A DNA stretch of 32,199 nucleotides, taken from Sphingobacteriia bacterium (GTDB lineage: Bacteria; Bacteroidota; Bacteroidia; Bacteroidales; UBA7960). Position 1 is the first letter of the stretch. The number at the start of each line of letters is the position of its first letter. The position numbers and the translations under genes were made by a program. The stretch covers positions 1 to 32,199 of the forward strand of contig JAABSE010000040.1 in NCBI GenBank assembly GCA_011390575.1. The letters are read 5' to 3'. Below are positions 16,358-24,741 of the stretch, piece by piece. The notes under the pieces are model-generated. The model saw only the letters and a list, made by a program, of their open reading frames with translations. It was not told the DNA's origin and did not search any database.

Positions 16358-16930
16358 ATGGAGTCCGAAAAAATCCATCACATTGAAGGTTTGAAAAATG
16401 GTGACCGGAAAATATTTGAAGAAATCTTCAATACATGGTATGAACCCCTTAGCCGGTATTGTATAATCAGGACAGGCAATCAGGAAGAAGCAGAGGAAAT
16501 TGTACAGGACATTTTCGTTAAGCTTTGGATAAAGAGAGAAGAGTTAACCATTACTACTTCGCTCAAGTCGTATCTTTACCGGATGGCTCTCAATAAAATC
16601 ATCAACCATCAGGAACATTTGAAGGTCAGATTAAGCCATCAGGAACATGAAATGGCAAAAAGCAACAGTTCTGACTCGTATGGCTCGGATATTCATCAAA
16701 AAGAAATACAATCGCTGGTAGCTCTTGGGGTTGACGACATGCCACCTAAAAGGAGGATGGTGTATGAATACAGCCGCAAAGAAGGACTAACCTACGCAGA
16801 AATAGCCGGTAAAATGAATATCTCGGTAAAAACCGTAGAAGCTCATCTGAGCGCCGCACTCGAACATTTGCGCAAGTACCTGAAAGATTACCTGGTTCCC
16901 TTGCTTTTGCTCTTTACAGGATTATCTTGA
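16358..16930 (+). CDS. ECF RNA polymerase sigma factor, Bacteroidota FecR-linked family
   Basis: 190 residues. Region 2 spans about 20-95: FNTWYEPLSRYCIIRTGNQ, then EAEEIVQDIFVKLW and the SYLYRMALNKIINH segment. The linker is short and polar (about 95-115). Region 4 has LTYAEIAGKMNISVKTVEAH (about 147-166), the -35-binding helix-turn-helix, followed by a hydrophobic C-terminal tail (LVPLLLLFTG) common in this group. It directs RNA polymerase to a dedicated promoter set when released by its anti-sigma partner, the FecR-like gene 145 nt downstream. In Bacteroidota such pairs usually sit next to a susC-like TonB-dependent transporter; none follows here. Confidence 0.93.
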   Translation: MESEKIHHIEGLKNGDRKIFEEIFNTWYEPLSRYCIIRTGNQEEAEEIVQDIFVKLWIKREELTITTSLKSYLYRMALNKIINHQEHLKVRLSHQEHEMAKSNSSDSYGSDIHQKEIQSLVALGVDDMPPKRRMVYEYSRKEGLTYAEIAGKMNISVKTVEAHLSAALEHLRKYLKDYLVPLLLLFTGLS

Positions 16931-16991
16931 TTTACCTGTTATAGATTGACCCACAAATCCCTTTTAACAAACCACAGCGTTTTGAAAAAAA

Positions 16992-17010
16992 TTTTCAACC
17001 ATCTAAGGGT
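16992..17010 (+). promoter_or_regulatory. Candidate ECF-responsive element upstream of the FecR gene
   Basis: TTTTCAACCATCTAAGGGT ends 65 nt before the FecR ATG and follows an A-rich stretch. It shares TTTTCA-n-C-n-A-nn-TAAGGGT with the element at 16274-16292, in the same orientation and at the same distance from its ATG. Confidence 0.45.
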
Positions 17011-17075
17011 AATCAACAACAAGACTGTCTGTATTATTGACACTGCAACAATAAAACACCATTACAACGATTAAC

Positions 17076-18089
17076 ATGGAAAATATTACCGAAAAATACA
17101 AACTGCTTATCACCCGGGTACTTGCGGGGGAGGCCGCAGACAGCGAGAGAAAAGAGCTGGATGAATGGCTGAAATCCTCTGCGCATCATCGTGATATTTT
17201 CAGTGAGTGTAAAACAATCTGGCAGACGCCCCCTGCCAAAGCGCCCAAAGTCACTATCAACAAACCACTGGCGTGGGAAAAAATTAACCAGAAGATCGAT
17301 TCCCATGAACAAACAGCAGAAAAATCACAGAAAAAAGTTATCCCGCTGATCAACAAATCAAAAGTATGGTTTTATAGCCTTTCGGGCATAGCTGCCATGC
17401 TCATTATCATAGCCGGAGTTTACTTAATGCTCATACAGAAACCAGAAAGTCAGCTGCTGAGCTATGAAAATACACAGGAGACAACCACTGATCCATTCAT
17501 ACTATCCGACGGTACCGCCGTTTTTTTCAACGGTAAAGCTTCCCTTGATTACCCAGCTGAATTCTCCGATAACCAGCGAAAAGTCAGCCTGAAGGGAAAT
17601 GCCTTTTTTGACGTTACAACTTTTGCAGACAACCCATTCATCATTGAGCTTGATGGCGCCCGGGTGGTAGTTCCGGGCACATCTTTCAACATTGTGCAGG
17701 ATACCACCCACGGAAACATTGAACTGGCAGTTCTTTCGGGAAAAGTAATCCTGGAAACAGCAACCGGCCAATCCATTGCATTACACGCGGACGAAAAAGT
17801 CAGCTGGCAGCCGGAATCGAAAAGTTTAACCCGCGAACCAATTCTCAGTTACAACTTTATGGCATGGAAAACCGGTAAACTGGAATTTATGGAAACCGGC
17901 CTCGACCAGGTTTTCAGCGACATACAAAAGGCTTATCATTTAGAGATGACATGGCCTGCAGAGGTTGCCAGGCAAAAACTTACGGCTCGCTTTATCGACG
18001 AAAAACCCGAAGATATTTTCCATACCCTTGAAATCCTTTTTGATATTACCATAGAAAAGCAACAGAATGTTTATGTTGTGACCAATTGA
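17076..18089 (+). CDS. FecR-type anti-sigma factor
   Basis: 337 residues with one transmembrane helix. The N-terminal cytoplasmic part (1-90), rich in charged residues and containing 'GEAADSERKELDEWL', should bind the ECF sigma factor. The transmembrane segment is about 96-116 (WFYSLSGIAAMLIIIAGVYL). The periplasmic FecR domain spans about 135-235, with LSDGTAVFFNGKASLDYP and RKVSLKGNAFFDVT, then VVVPGTSFNI. The C-terminal DUF4974/STN-like domain (about 262-337, 'GKLEFMETGLDQVFSDIQKAY') normally contacts the signalling domain of a TonB-dependent receptor. It follows the sigma gene, and a terminator lies just after it, so no receptor is co-transcribed. Confidence 0.93.
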   Translation: MENITEKYKLLITRVLAGEAADSERKELDEWLKSSAHHRDIFSECKTIWQTPPAKAPKVTINKPLAWEKINQKIDSHEQTAEKSQKKVIPLINKSKVWFYSLSGIAAMLIIIAGVYLMLIQKPESQLLSYENTQETTTDPFILSDGTAVFFNGKASLDYPAEFSDNQRKVSLKGNAFFDVTTFADNPFIIELDGARVVVPGTSFNIVQDTTHGNIELAVLSGKVILETATGQSIALHADEKVSWQPESKSLTREPILSYNFMAWKTGKLEFMETGLDQVFSDIQKAYHLEMTWPAEVARQKLTARFIDEKPEDIFHTLEILFDITIEKQQNVYVVTN

Positions 18090-18112
18090 TTTTTTTCTTC
18101 ATAATTGTTCCC

Positions 18113-18148
18113 GGGCAGGATTACCCCAACAGGTATCCTGCTTTTTTT
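18113..18148 (+). terminator. Intrinsic terminator after the FecR gene
   Basis: GCAGGA(t)TAC / GTA-TCCTGC stem with a one-base bulge, then seven T residues (18142-18148). It closes the sigma/FecR operon. Confidence 0.8.
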
Positions 18149-18567
18149 ATTGATGATGCCACTGAAACATCCATGATTAAGCTTTAAACACACATAGTCT
18201 GTCCCGATTTTTCGGGAAGGATGATTAATTAGAAAACCAAACCAAAATAAAGCCAGTAATTAAAAGCGCGTATCGCTGATTTTATGGTAGTAATCCAATG
18301 CATAAGTAAAAAGCAAAGGCGCGTAGCGCTGACATTATTGGGTTTTTCATGATAAAGCAATGTCAATATAATATCAGGCAATTACAAAAAACAAACAGAT
18401 GCAACATAATAAACCAAACTGCATAACACCTTAAAACGAACGTCTGCAAAATGAAGATGGATAATTTTTCAGCTTACGTTTAAGGATATTATGACACACC
18501 TCCACTTTACTCATGAAATACTGCATGATTAGTAAAAATCTTTCCGCGGACCAAGTGAAATTTTCCG
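18149..18567. other. Non-coding stretch before ychF, with a pair of short dyad repeats
   Basis: No ORF of note. It holds a small hairpin (TCCCGA-TTTT-TCGGGA, 18202-18217) and two copies of GCGCGTA(T/G)CGCTGA at 18266-18279 and 18319-18332. The rest is AT-rich with no recognised RNA gene. Confidence 0.5.
18266..18332 (+). repeat. Two direct copies of a 14-nt dyad, 53 nt apart
   Basis: Copy 1 GCGCGTATCGCTGA (18266-18279) and copy 2 GCGCGTAGCGCTGA (18319-18332) differ at one base. Each contains a compact inverted repeat (AGCG...CGCT or GCGC...GCGC), and both stand out as GC-rich in AT-rich surroundings. They could be paired operator sites or a dispersed repeat. Confidence 0.5.
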
Positions 18568-18575
18568 TAATTTTG
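18568..18575 (+). promoter_or_regulatory. -7 element of ychF
   Basis: TAATTTTG is an exact TAnnTTTG match, ending 24 nt before the ychF ATG. No TTG is found at the ideal -33 position, so the promoter may be weaker or use another contact. Confidence 0.55.
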
Positions 18576-18599
18576 CAGCCGTAAAAAACAACCCAAACT

Positions 18600-19682
18600 A
18601 TGGCATTGAAATGTGGAATTGTCGGGCTTTCCGGCACAGGCAAAACAACGGTATTTAACTGTTTATCCAAAAGCAAAGTGGGCGCAGGTGCACCCAAAGC
18701 AACCAATCTGGGTCAGATAGAAGTACCCGACCCCCGGCTGGTGAAGCTTTATGAGCTGGCCAAATCAGCTAAAATAGTACCTACTACAGTTGAAATCACT
18801 GATATTCCCGGCCTGATGAAAGGAAGCAGCCAGATAAAGGGAGGCGCCCAGTTTCTGGCCGATATTCGTCAAACCGATGCCATATTGCATGTTTTACGTT
18901 GCTTCGAAGATGAAACCATCCCCCATATCGAGGGCAGCGTAAACCCCATCCGTGATAAGGAAATTGTTGACCTTGAACTTATCAGCCGCGACATTGAAAC
19001 CCTGGATAAAAAAATTCAGCGACTGGAGAAAATTGCCAAAAGCGGTGATAAAGATGCCAAAACAGGCATTGAGGTGATCAACCGCCTGAAAGAATATATG
19101 GAGGACGGCCTCCCTGCACGCACCTTCCCCATGGAAGAAAAAGACCAGAAGTATATTGACGATTGCTTCCTGCTCACCGTAAAACCGGTGATGTATGTCT
19201 GCAACGTCGACGAATCCTCCGCTGCCTCAGGCAATGCCTGGGTAGAAAAAGTAAAAGAGTCCATAAAAGATGAAAATTCGGCCCTGATGGTCATCGCAGC
19301 CCAGGCCGAAGCCGATATTGCTGAGCTGGAAGACGAGAACGATCGACAGGAGTTTCTCAAAGACCTGGGACTGGAAGAACCGGGCGTAAACAAACTCATC
19401 CGCGCTGCTTACGACTTGCTCAACCTGAAAACTTTTTTCACCGTGGGTCCCAAGGAGGCCCATGCGTGGACCATCCGCGAGGGAATGACCGCTCCCCAGG
19501 CAGCCGGTGTAATCCACAGCGATCTGGAAAGAGGATTCATCCGCGCCGAAGTAATGAAATACGATGACTTCGTTGAACTCGGTTCAGAACACGCCTGCAA
19601 AACCAATGGGAAATTTTTTATCGAAGGAAAGAACTATATTGTTAAAGATGGTGATATTTTAAACATCAGGTTTAACGTATAA
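18600..19682 (+). CDS. ychF: Ribosome-associated GTPase/ATPase YchF (OLA1 family)
   Basis: 360 residues, full length for the family. The P-loop is GLSGTGKTT (9-17), typical of Bacteroidota YchF in place of GxPNVGKS. Switch II is DIPGL (68-72), followed by KGSSQIKGGAQFL. The base-specificity motif is NVDE (202-205) instead of NKxD, which explains the ATP preference of this family. A coiled-coil insertion lies about 120-180 and a C-terminal TGS domain about 278-360. A conserved cytosolic protein linked to the ribosome and to stress and redox responses. It has its own -7 element and a strong terminator. Confidence 0.96.
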   Translation: MALKCGIVGLSGTGKTTVFNCLSKSKVGAGAPKATNLGQIEVPDPRLVKLYELAKSAKIVPTTVEITDIPGLMKGSSQIKGGAQFLADIRQTDAILHVLRCFEDETIPHIEGSVNPIRDKEIVDLELISRDIETLDKKIQRLEKIAKSGDKDAKTGIEVINRLKEYMEDGLPARTFPMEEKDQKYIDDCFLLTVKPVMYVCNVDESSAASGNAWVEKVKESIKDENSALMVIAAQAEADIAELEDENDRQEFLKDLGLEEPGVNKLIRAAYDLLNLKTFFTVGPKEAHAWTIREGMTAPQAAGVIHSDLERGFIRAEVMKYDDFVELGSEHACKTNGKFFIEGKNYIVKDGDILNIRFNV

Positions 19683-19699
19683 AAATTTTTGATTTCTTA

Positions 19700-19749
19700 A
19701 AAACAGGGAGTAGTATTGCAAACCGAAATATTACTCCCTGTTTTCTTTT
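19700..19749 (+). terminator. Intrinsic terminator of ychF
   Basis: An 18-bp stem with one G-U pair (starting AAAACAGGGAGTA, pairing with TACTCCCTGTTTT), a 9-nt loop, then a T-rich tail TTTTCTTTT. Confidence 0.9.
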
Positions 19750-19795
19750 CTATTCCATAGGTTTTTACTAATTTTCGCCTCACAAAAAACAACCT

Positions 19796-20962
19796 ATGGA
19801 ATTATTGACCGGTCAACAACTTAAAGAACTCTTATCACTTCGTAAATGGCTGCACCAAAACCCAGAACTATCGGGCAAAGAGCAGCAAACTTCCCGCAAA
19901 CTGGAAGAATTTATTCAGCAAACCCAACCCGATAAGGTTATTACCGGCCTGGGTGGCCATGGTGTGGCGGCAGTTTATGTATTCAACGAACAAGGGCCCA
20001 CCATCCTGGTGCGTGCCGATATGGACGCCCTGCCCATTGAAGAGGTAAACACCTTTGCCCATAGATCAGAAAACGATGGAGTATCGCACAAATGCGGACA
20101 CGACGGGCACAGTACCATACTGGCAGGACTGGCACTGGCATTGAAAAGCAATCCCCTGACAACTGGCAGGGTAGTATTGTTGTTTCAGCCCGAAGAGGAA
20201 ACCGGGCAAGGGGCTGCCAAAGTTTTAGCAGATGAAGCTTTTAAGATGATTCAACCGGATAAAGCCATTGCACTGCACAACCTGCCTGGGTTTAGCAAAG
20301 CCGCTATCGTGCTCAGGGAGGGTCCTTTTGCTGCAGCTTCTACCGGGATGATCGTGGAGATAAAAGGAGCTTCTTCCCATGCTGCCCATCCCGAACAAGG
20401 CAACAGCCCTTATAAGATGCTGGCCGAAGCTATGTTGCAGCTCACTGCCTTACCCGAAAAGAAAAAGGACCTCTTCAGGGATTTTGCACTTATTACCATT
20501 ATCCACGCCAAAATGGGCGAAGTAGCTTTTGGCACCAATCCGGGTAAAGCGGTATTGATGGCCACGCTCCGCACATTCTACAATGAGGATATGGACAAGC
20601 TTAAAAAGAAGGCGGAAATACTGGTAAAAACCCTGGCGGAAGAGAATAAGCTGAAAATTGACATCTCATGGACAGAAGAATTTCCTGCCACCATCAACAA
20701 CAAAGAGATTACGGAGGTAATCAGAAATGTCAGTGAAGACCTGGGAGAAGAGATCATTGAAATAGAAGAACCCTTTCGCTGGAGTGAAGACTTTGGACAT
20801 TTTACCAATAAATATCCCGCGGTATTGTTTGGCGTGGGAAGCGGTAAAGACAGCCCCGGATTGCACAACCATGATTATGACTTTCCCGATGAAATCCTCC
20901 CCCATGCCGTGCAGGTTTTCTACCACACCCTAAAAAAACTCACAACGAAAAAAAATAAATGA
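19796..20962 (+). CDS. M20D-family metal-dependent amidohydrolase/aminoacylase
   Basis: 388 residues. Predicted cytosolic hydrolase removing acyl groups from amino acids or related amides (hippurate hydrolase, IAA-amino acid hydrolase and N-acetyl-diaminopimelate deacetylase are all in the family; the substrate cannot be read off). Metal and catalytic motifs: ADMDALPIEE (74-83), HKCGHDGH with ligands Cys100 and His102, QPEEE with Glu134/135, ALHN with His161, and LHNHDYDFPDE with His356. The lid domain shows SSHAAHPE (193-200). No signal peptide. A one-mismatch -7 box (TAATTTTC, 19769-19776) lies 19 nt before the ATG. The racemase gene follows 85 nt downstream with no obvious terminator between, so the two may be co-transcribed. 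Confidence 0.9.
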   Translation: MELLTGQQLKELLSLRKWLHQNPELSGKEQQTSRKLEEFIQQTQPDKVITGLGGHGVAAVYVFNEQGPTILVRADMDALPIEEVNTFAHRSENDGVSHKCGHDGHSTILAGLALALKSNPLTTGRVVLLFQPEEETGQGAAKVLADEAFKMIQPDKAIALHNLPGFSKAAIVLREGPFAAASTGMIVEIKGASSHAAHPEQGNSPYKMLAEAMLQLTALPEKKKDLFRDFALITIIHAKMGEVAFGTNPGKAVLMATLRTFYNEDMDKLKKKAEILVKTLAEENKLKIDISWTEEFPATINNKEITEVIRNVSEDLGEEIIEIEEPFRWSEDFGHFTNKYPAVLFGVGSGKDSPGLHNHDYDFPDEILPHAVQVFYHTLKKLTTKKNK

Positions 20963-20981
20963 CGTTTATCTTATAACTCTT

Positions 20982-21042
20982 AACTTTCAACTTTTCACTT
21001 TCAACTTTTCACTTTTCACTTTTCACTTTTCACTTTTCACTT
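20982..21042 (+). repeat. Heptamer tandem repeat (ACTTTTC) directly before the racemase start
   Basis: Five perfect ACTTTTC units run from 21004 to 21038, followed by ACTT. They are preceded by imperfect AACTTTC/AACTTTTC units from about 20982. The array ends 5 nt before the ATG at 21048 and fills nearly the whole intergenic gap. Confidence 0.85.
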
Positions 21043-21047
21043 AAAAA

Positions 21048-22199
21048 ATGTTCCAAACTTCCCACATAGAAATCAGCAAATCAGCTTACAAAAAAAACAT
21101 CCGCTATCTTCGCCAGGTAGTGGGAGATTACCCCAAAATTTCTTCAGTGATTAAAGGTAACGCCTATGGGCACGGAGTGGAAAATATTGTTCCTTTGGCT
21201 GAAGAGAACAAGCTGAGGCATTTCAGTGTCTTCTCGGCCCAGGAAGCCCTGCAGGTTTGCAAGGTAAAGTCGCCCAAGTCGCAGGTAATGATTATGGGTT
21301 TACTGGATGACGATGAAATAGAATGGGCCGTTGAAAATGATGTGGAGTATTTCGTTTTTGATCCGGGTCGACTGGAAAAAACCTTCGATGTTGCGGCACG
21401 TTTAAAAAAAAGAGCGCGTATTCACATTGAAGCAGAAACCGGCTTTCACCGAACAGGTTTCGATTATGACTACCTTCCTGTTCTGCTGGAGAAGCTAAAG
21501 GAAAACCGTGAACATTTTCATTTCGAAGGTCTTTGCACACATTATGCAGGAGCAGAAAGCATTGCCAATTATGTTCGTGTAAGAGAGCAAATCAGCCAAT
21601 ACCGCAAATTCTACCGGTATTTTTACCGCCATGGGATATTACCTGAATATAAACACACCGCCTGTTCGGCTGCCGTACTCACCTACCCCACCACCATCAT
21701 GGACATGGTGCGTATCGGAATCGCTCAGTATGGTTTCTGGCCCAGCCCTGAAACTGAAATGTTTCGATTTAAAAAAGACCCCACGATCAACACCCCCCTC
21801 AAACGCCTTATTACCTGGAAGTCGAGAGTAATGGTAGTCAAAGAAGTAGAAGCAGGTCAGTTTGTCGGCTACGGCTCCACTTATCTGGCCAACAAAAAGA
21901 TGAAGATTGCTGTCATTCCTGTGGGTTATTCCAATGGTTTCAGTCGTTCTCTATCCAATATGGGCAGGGTGCTCATCCGCGGCAAACGGGTTCCTGTCAT
22001 TGGTACTGTAACCATGAATACCATGACTGTAAATGTTACCGACATTGCCGGAATAGAAAAAGGGGACGAAGTAGTGATCATCGGCAAACAAAAACGCATG
22101 GATATCAGTGTTTCTTCCTTCTCTGAAATGAGCAATCAGCTCAACTATCAAACCCTCACCAGGCTGCCGGCAGATATTCCCCGGTATGTTGTTAAATAA
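21048..22199 (+). CDS. Alanine-racemase-family PLP enzyme (fold type III)
   Basis: 383 residues, normal Alr length. N-terminal TIM-barrel with the PLP lysine Lys36 (SVIKGNAYGHG), His165 (THYAGAE), Ser207 (CSAA) and the pyridine-N Arg222 (MVRIGIAQYG). The C-terminal beta-domain carries the second catalytic base Tyr275 (VGYGSTY) and IPVGYSNGFSR. Two usual positions differ: the carbamylated Lys (Geobacillus Lys129) aligns with Glu128 in IEAETGFHRTG, and the Asp of the C/S-MD motif is Asn324 (TVTMNTM). It would interconvert L- and D-alanine for peptidoglycan, or another amino acid. Bacteroidota commonly carry a MurF-Alr fusion, so this stand-alone enzyme may be a specialised second racemase. Its leader contains a heptamer repeat array. 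Confidence 0.85.
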   Translation: MFQTSHIEISKSAYKKNIRYLRQVVGDYPKISSVIKGNAYGHGVENIVPLAEENKLRHFSVFSAQEALQVCKVKSPKSQVMIMGLLDDDEIEWAVENDVEYFVFDPGRLEKTFDVAARLKKRARIHIEAETGFHRTGFDYDYLPVLLEKLKENREHFHFEGLCTHYAGAESIANYVRVREQISQYRKFYRYFYRHGILPEYKHTACSAAVLTYPTTIMDMVRIGIAQYGFWPSPETEMFRFKKDPTINTPLKRLITWKSRVMVVKEVEAGQFVGYGSTYLANKKMKIAVIPVGYSNGFSRSLSNMGRVLIRGKRVPVIGTVTMNTMTVNVTDIAGIEKGDEVVIIGKQKRMDISVSSFSEMSNQLNYQTLTRLPADIPRYVVK

Positions 22200-22509
22200 C
22201 CTTTACAAAGTTTTATTTTCTTTTTTCAGTGGTTTACATGAAGACTTTTTCGTTACAAGACATATTGGAGGATTGCCAACAACGAAAAGCCTCCCCTTGT
22301 GCGTTGATTAATCCCGGAACAGCAAAAAATCTCGACAATAATCCTGAAAACAGGAGATTATTTTAAACATATTTTTAAAAAAGTTGCTCAATCCAAAAAA
22401 AAACAGAACTTTGCTTTTAATATTTTGATATTTTTAATGGATTTTAAAATATAAAATTAACAGTTATACAATTATACAGTTGGTAAACCTCAAAGTTAAA
22501 TAAAAAGAA
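22200..22509. other. Intergenic region before the hybrid kinase
   Basis: About 310 nt, very AT-rich at its right end. It holds one terminator-like hairpin (22337-22362). I see no ORF, RNA gene or repeat array. A minus-strand TAACTTTG (22491-22498) has no gene to serve. Confidence 0.5.
22337..22364 (+). terminator. Weak terminator-like hairpin after the racemase gene
   Basis: AATAATCCTG-AAAA-CAGG(ag)ATTATT: a 10-bp stem with a 2-nt bulge and four T residues, 137 nt past the racemase stop. Confidence 0.35.
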
Positions 22510-22517
22510 TATATTTG
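22510..22517 (+). promoter_or_regulatory. -7 element of the hybrid kinase/methyltransferase operon
   Basis: TATATTTG matches TAnnTTTG exactly and ends 27 nt before the kinase ATG. The nearest TTG is 27 nt upstream, longer than the usual 19, so this is a half-site call. Confidence 0.45.
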
Positions 22518-22544
22518 TATCCCCTTTGAATAATATCCGATATT

Positions 22545-24722
22545 ATGGTAAAACTAAAAAAACCGACACTTGAGTTTCCCGATAAAAGGGAAGAAGCGCT
22601 TTTTAAAAGAGTCTTTTTTAATGACTCTTTACCGGTTACCAGGGTAGCCATTCTCCTGGCGGCATTCTTGTATGCCTCATTTGGAGTATTAGATGCCATT
22701 TTTGTTTCTGATTATCTTCGTACTTTTCTGATTATCCGTATCGGAATTGTTGTTCCCTTTTTATTGCTTTTCATATTGCTGTCGTTCAATAAATTATTTT
22801 ATCGTTTCTGGCAATTTCTGCTTTTCCTTGCTTTCCTGGTATCAGGGGTTGGTATTGCATTAATGATAGCACTTAGTCCACAAAACTGGTCATACTACGG
22901 AGGATTGATGCTGATCTTTATGGTGGGATACTTCTTCATCCGGCTTCGGTTTATATGGGCAACCATAGGAGGTTGGCTTAATCTTATTATTTTCAATCTG
23001 TTGATGAGTTCTTTGGCAGAAGTAGATCAACAAATTTTTCTTGCCTACAATTTCTTTTATGCCTCTGCCAATCTTATTGGGATGTTTGGCTCCTATTATT
23101 TCGAAATTTCCGGGCGACGAAACTTTTACCTTTCACGCCAGCTGGATCAGAAACAACGTGACCTGGAGAATATAAATCAAAACCTTGAATCTACTGTTGA
23201 ATCCAGGACACGTGAGCTGAAAGAGAATGAAGAAAAGTACCGGTTGATTTTTGAAAGATCGCCCCTGGGAGTATTTCACTTCAACGACAAGTGGGAAATT
23301 ACGGAATGTAATGATCATTTTGCCAATATCATCGGAAGTTCCAGGAATTTGCTTGAAGGAATGCATTTGAAAGAGTTATCGGATAAGAGAATTACAAATG
23401 CTGTAGAAAAGGTTTTAAAGGGGAATAAAGCATCTTTTGAAGGCAGATACAAAACCATCGGGAATGGAAAAGCAAACCCTGTTCGTATTCTTTTTGCACC
23501 TATTAAAAGGGATATGAACCAAACCATTGGAGGAATAGGGTTAGTAGAAGATCGCAGTGAGTTTATTGAAAAGCAAAAACTGGAAAAACAAATTGCTGTT
23601 GCCAAAGAATCTGTAAATTTCAAACAGAGGTTTCTTGCCAATATGAGTCATGAAATCAGAACCCCGCTGACAGGGATCATTGGCATGATCGACATTTTAT
23701 CGCAAACACGCTTAAATAACGAACAGATGGATTATTTAAGCACGCTGAAACTTACCAGCGAAAATCTACGTGAAATTATCAATCAAATTCTGGATTATTC
23801 AAAAATTGAAGCCGGAAGATTAAGCATTAAAACCAGAGGGTTTAACTTTTATGAATTGATAAACAATGCTCAGAAACTTTACGAGACTCTTTGTCCTCCG
23901 GGAGTAAGTCTGAATCTTTACATTGACCCACAGATTCCTGAATACATAAAAGCTGATGATCATCGTGTGGCGCAAATAATTAATAATTTACTGAATAATG
24001 CTATAAAATTTACCAAGAAGGGAACAATAGATCTTCTGGCCTTGCCCGAAAAATGGTTAGCCGACGGAGCACTTTTATTGCGTATTGAGGTAACCGATAC
24101 AGGTGAAGGTATACAGCAGGAGAAAATCACTAAGCTATTTAAACCTTTCAGCCAGCTGGAGGGAACAGAAAATCAGTACTTTGAAGGAACAGGCCTGGGA
24201 TTATCAATAGCAAAGGAACTGACAGATCTTATGGGTGGCGATATAGGCGTTATAAGTGTAGAAGGACAGGGAAGCACTTTTTGGTTCAATTTTAAAGCTG
24301 AAAAAGTATCACGCGAAGATGCCAAAAAAACCATTAATTTTTCAGCTCTAAAAGAAACCGGCCCCCTTAATATACTTTACGCAGAAGATAAACTGATAAA
24401 TCAAAAGGTGGTTAATATCATGCTTACTTCACTGGGACACAAAGTAACTCTGGTGAAAAACGGGCAGGAAGCATTGGATAGATATGAACCTGGCAGTTTT
24501 GATCTTATTTTAATGGATATTCAGATGCCTGTGATGGATGGCGTTACAGCCACCCGCAAGCTAAAGGCAAAATATGCCGATTTGCCTCCCGTGGTAGGGT
24601 TAAGTGCCAATGCTTTTGAAGGTGATAAAGAAAAATATATGAGCCAGGGGCTGGATGAATATTTAACGAAACCTGTCAAAAAGGAGGATTTTGTATTACT
24701 TTTGCATAAATTAACAATGTAG
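22545..24722 (+). CDS. Membrane hybrid sensor histidine kinase (6TM-PAS-HisKA-HATPase-REC)
   Basis: 725 residues. The N-terminal ~190 residues form about six closely spaced transmembrane helices (about 31-52, 60-80, 88-110, 117-133, 136-156, 166-186) with almost no periplasmic loop. This fits a sensor for a membrane-soluble or hydrophobic signal. A coiled coil (195-230) leads to a PAS domain (about 231-340). HisKA: NMSHEIRTPLTG with His369. HATPase: N box NNLLNNAIKFT, G1 DTGEGI (518-523), G2 GTGLGL (548-553). C-terminal receiver: acidic pair Glu614/Asp615, phosphoacceptor Asp658 in LMDIQMPVMDG, Lys709. No DNA-binding output, so the phosphate must pass to an external partner or act by protein contact. 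The methyltransferase gene begins 19 nt after the stop. Confidence 0.94.
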   Translation: MVKLKKPTLEFPDKREEALFKRVFFNDSLPVTRVAILLAAFLYASFGVLDAIFVSDYLRTFLIIRIGIVVPFLLLFILLSFNKLFYRFWQFLLFLAFLVSGVGIALMIALSPQNWSYYGGLMLIFMVGYFFIRLRFIWATIGGWLNLIIFNLLMSSLAEVDQQIFLAYNFFYASANLIGMFGSYYFEISGRRNFYLSRQLDQKQRDLENINQNLESTVESRTRELKENEEKYRLIFERSPLGVFHFNDKWEITECNDHFANIIGSSRNLLEGMHLKELSDKRITNAVEKVLKGNKASFEGRYKTIGNGKANPVRILFAPIKRDMNQTIGGIGLVEDRSEFIEKQKLEKQIAVAKESVNFKQRFLANMSHEIRTPLTGIIGMIDILSQTRLNNEQMDYLSTLKLTSENLREIINQILDYSKIEAGRLSIKTRGFNFYELINNAQKLYETLCPPGVSLNLYIDPQIPEYIKADDHRVAQIINNLLNNAIKFTKKGTIDLLALPEKWLADGALLLRIEVTDTGEGIQQEKITKLFKPFSQLEGTENQYFEGTGLGLSIAKELTDLMGGDIGVISVEGQGSTFWFNFKAEKVSREDAKKTINFSALKETGPLNILYAEDKLINQKVVNIMLTSLGHKVTLVKNGQEALDRYEPGSFDLILMDIQMPVMDGVTATRKLKAKYADLPPVVGLSANAFEGDKEKYMSQGLDEYLTKPVKKEDFVLLLHKLTM

Positions 24723-24741
24723 TGATTATACTACTCCTTAT

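Noticed and set aside
20982..21042. CRISPR array
   Set aside because: The repeats are contiguous 7-mers without spacers; this is a simple tandem repeat.
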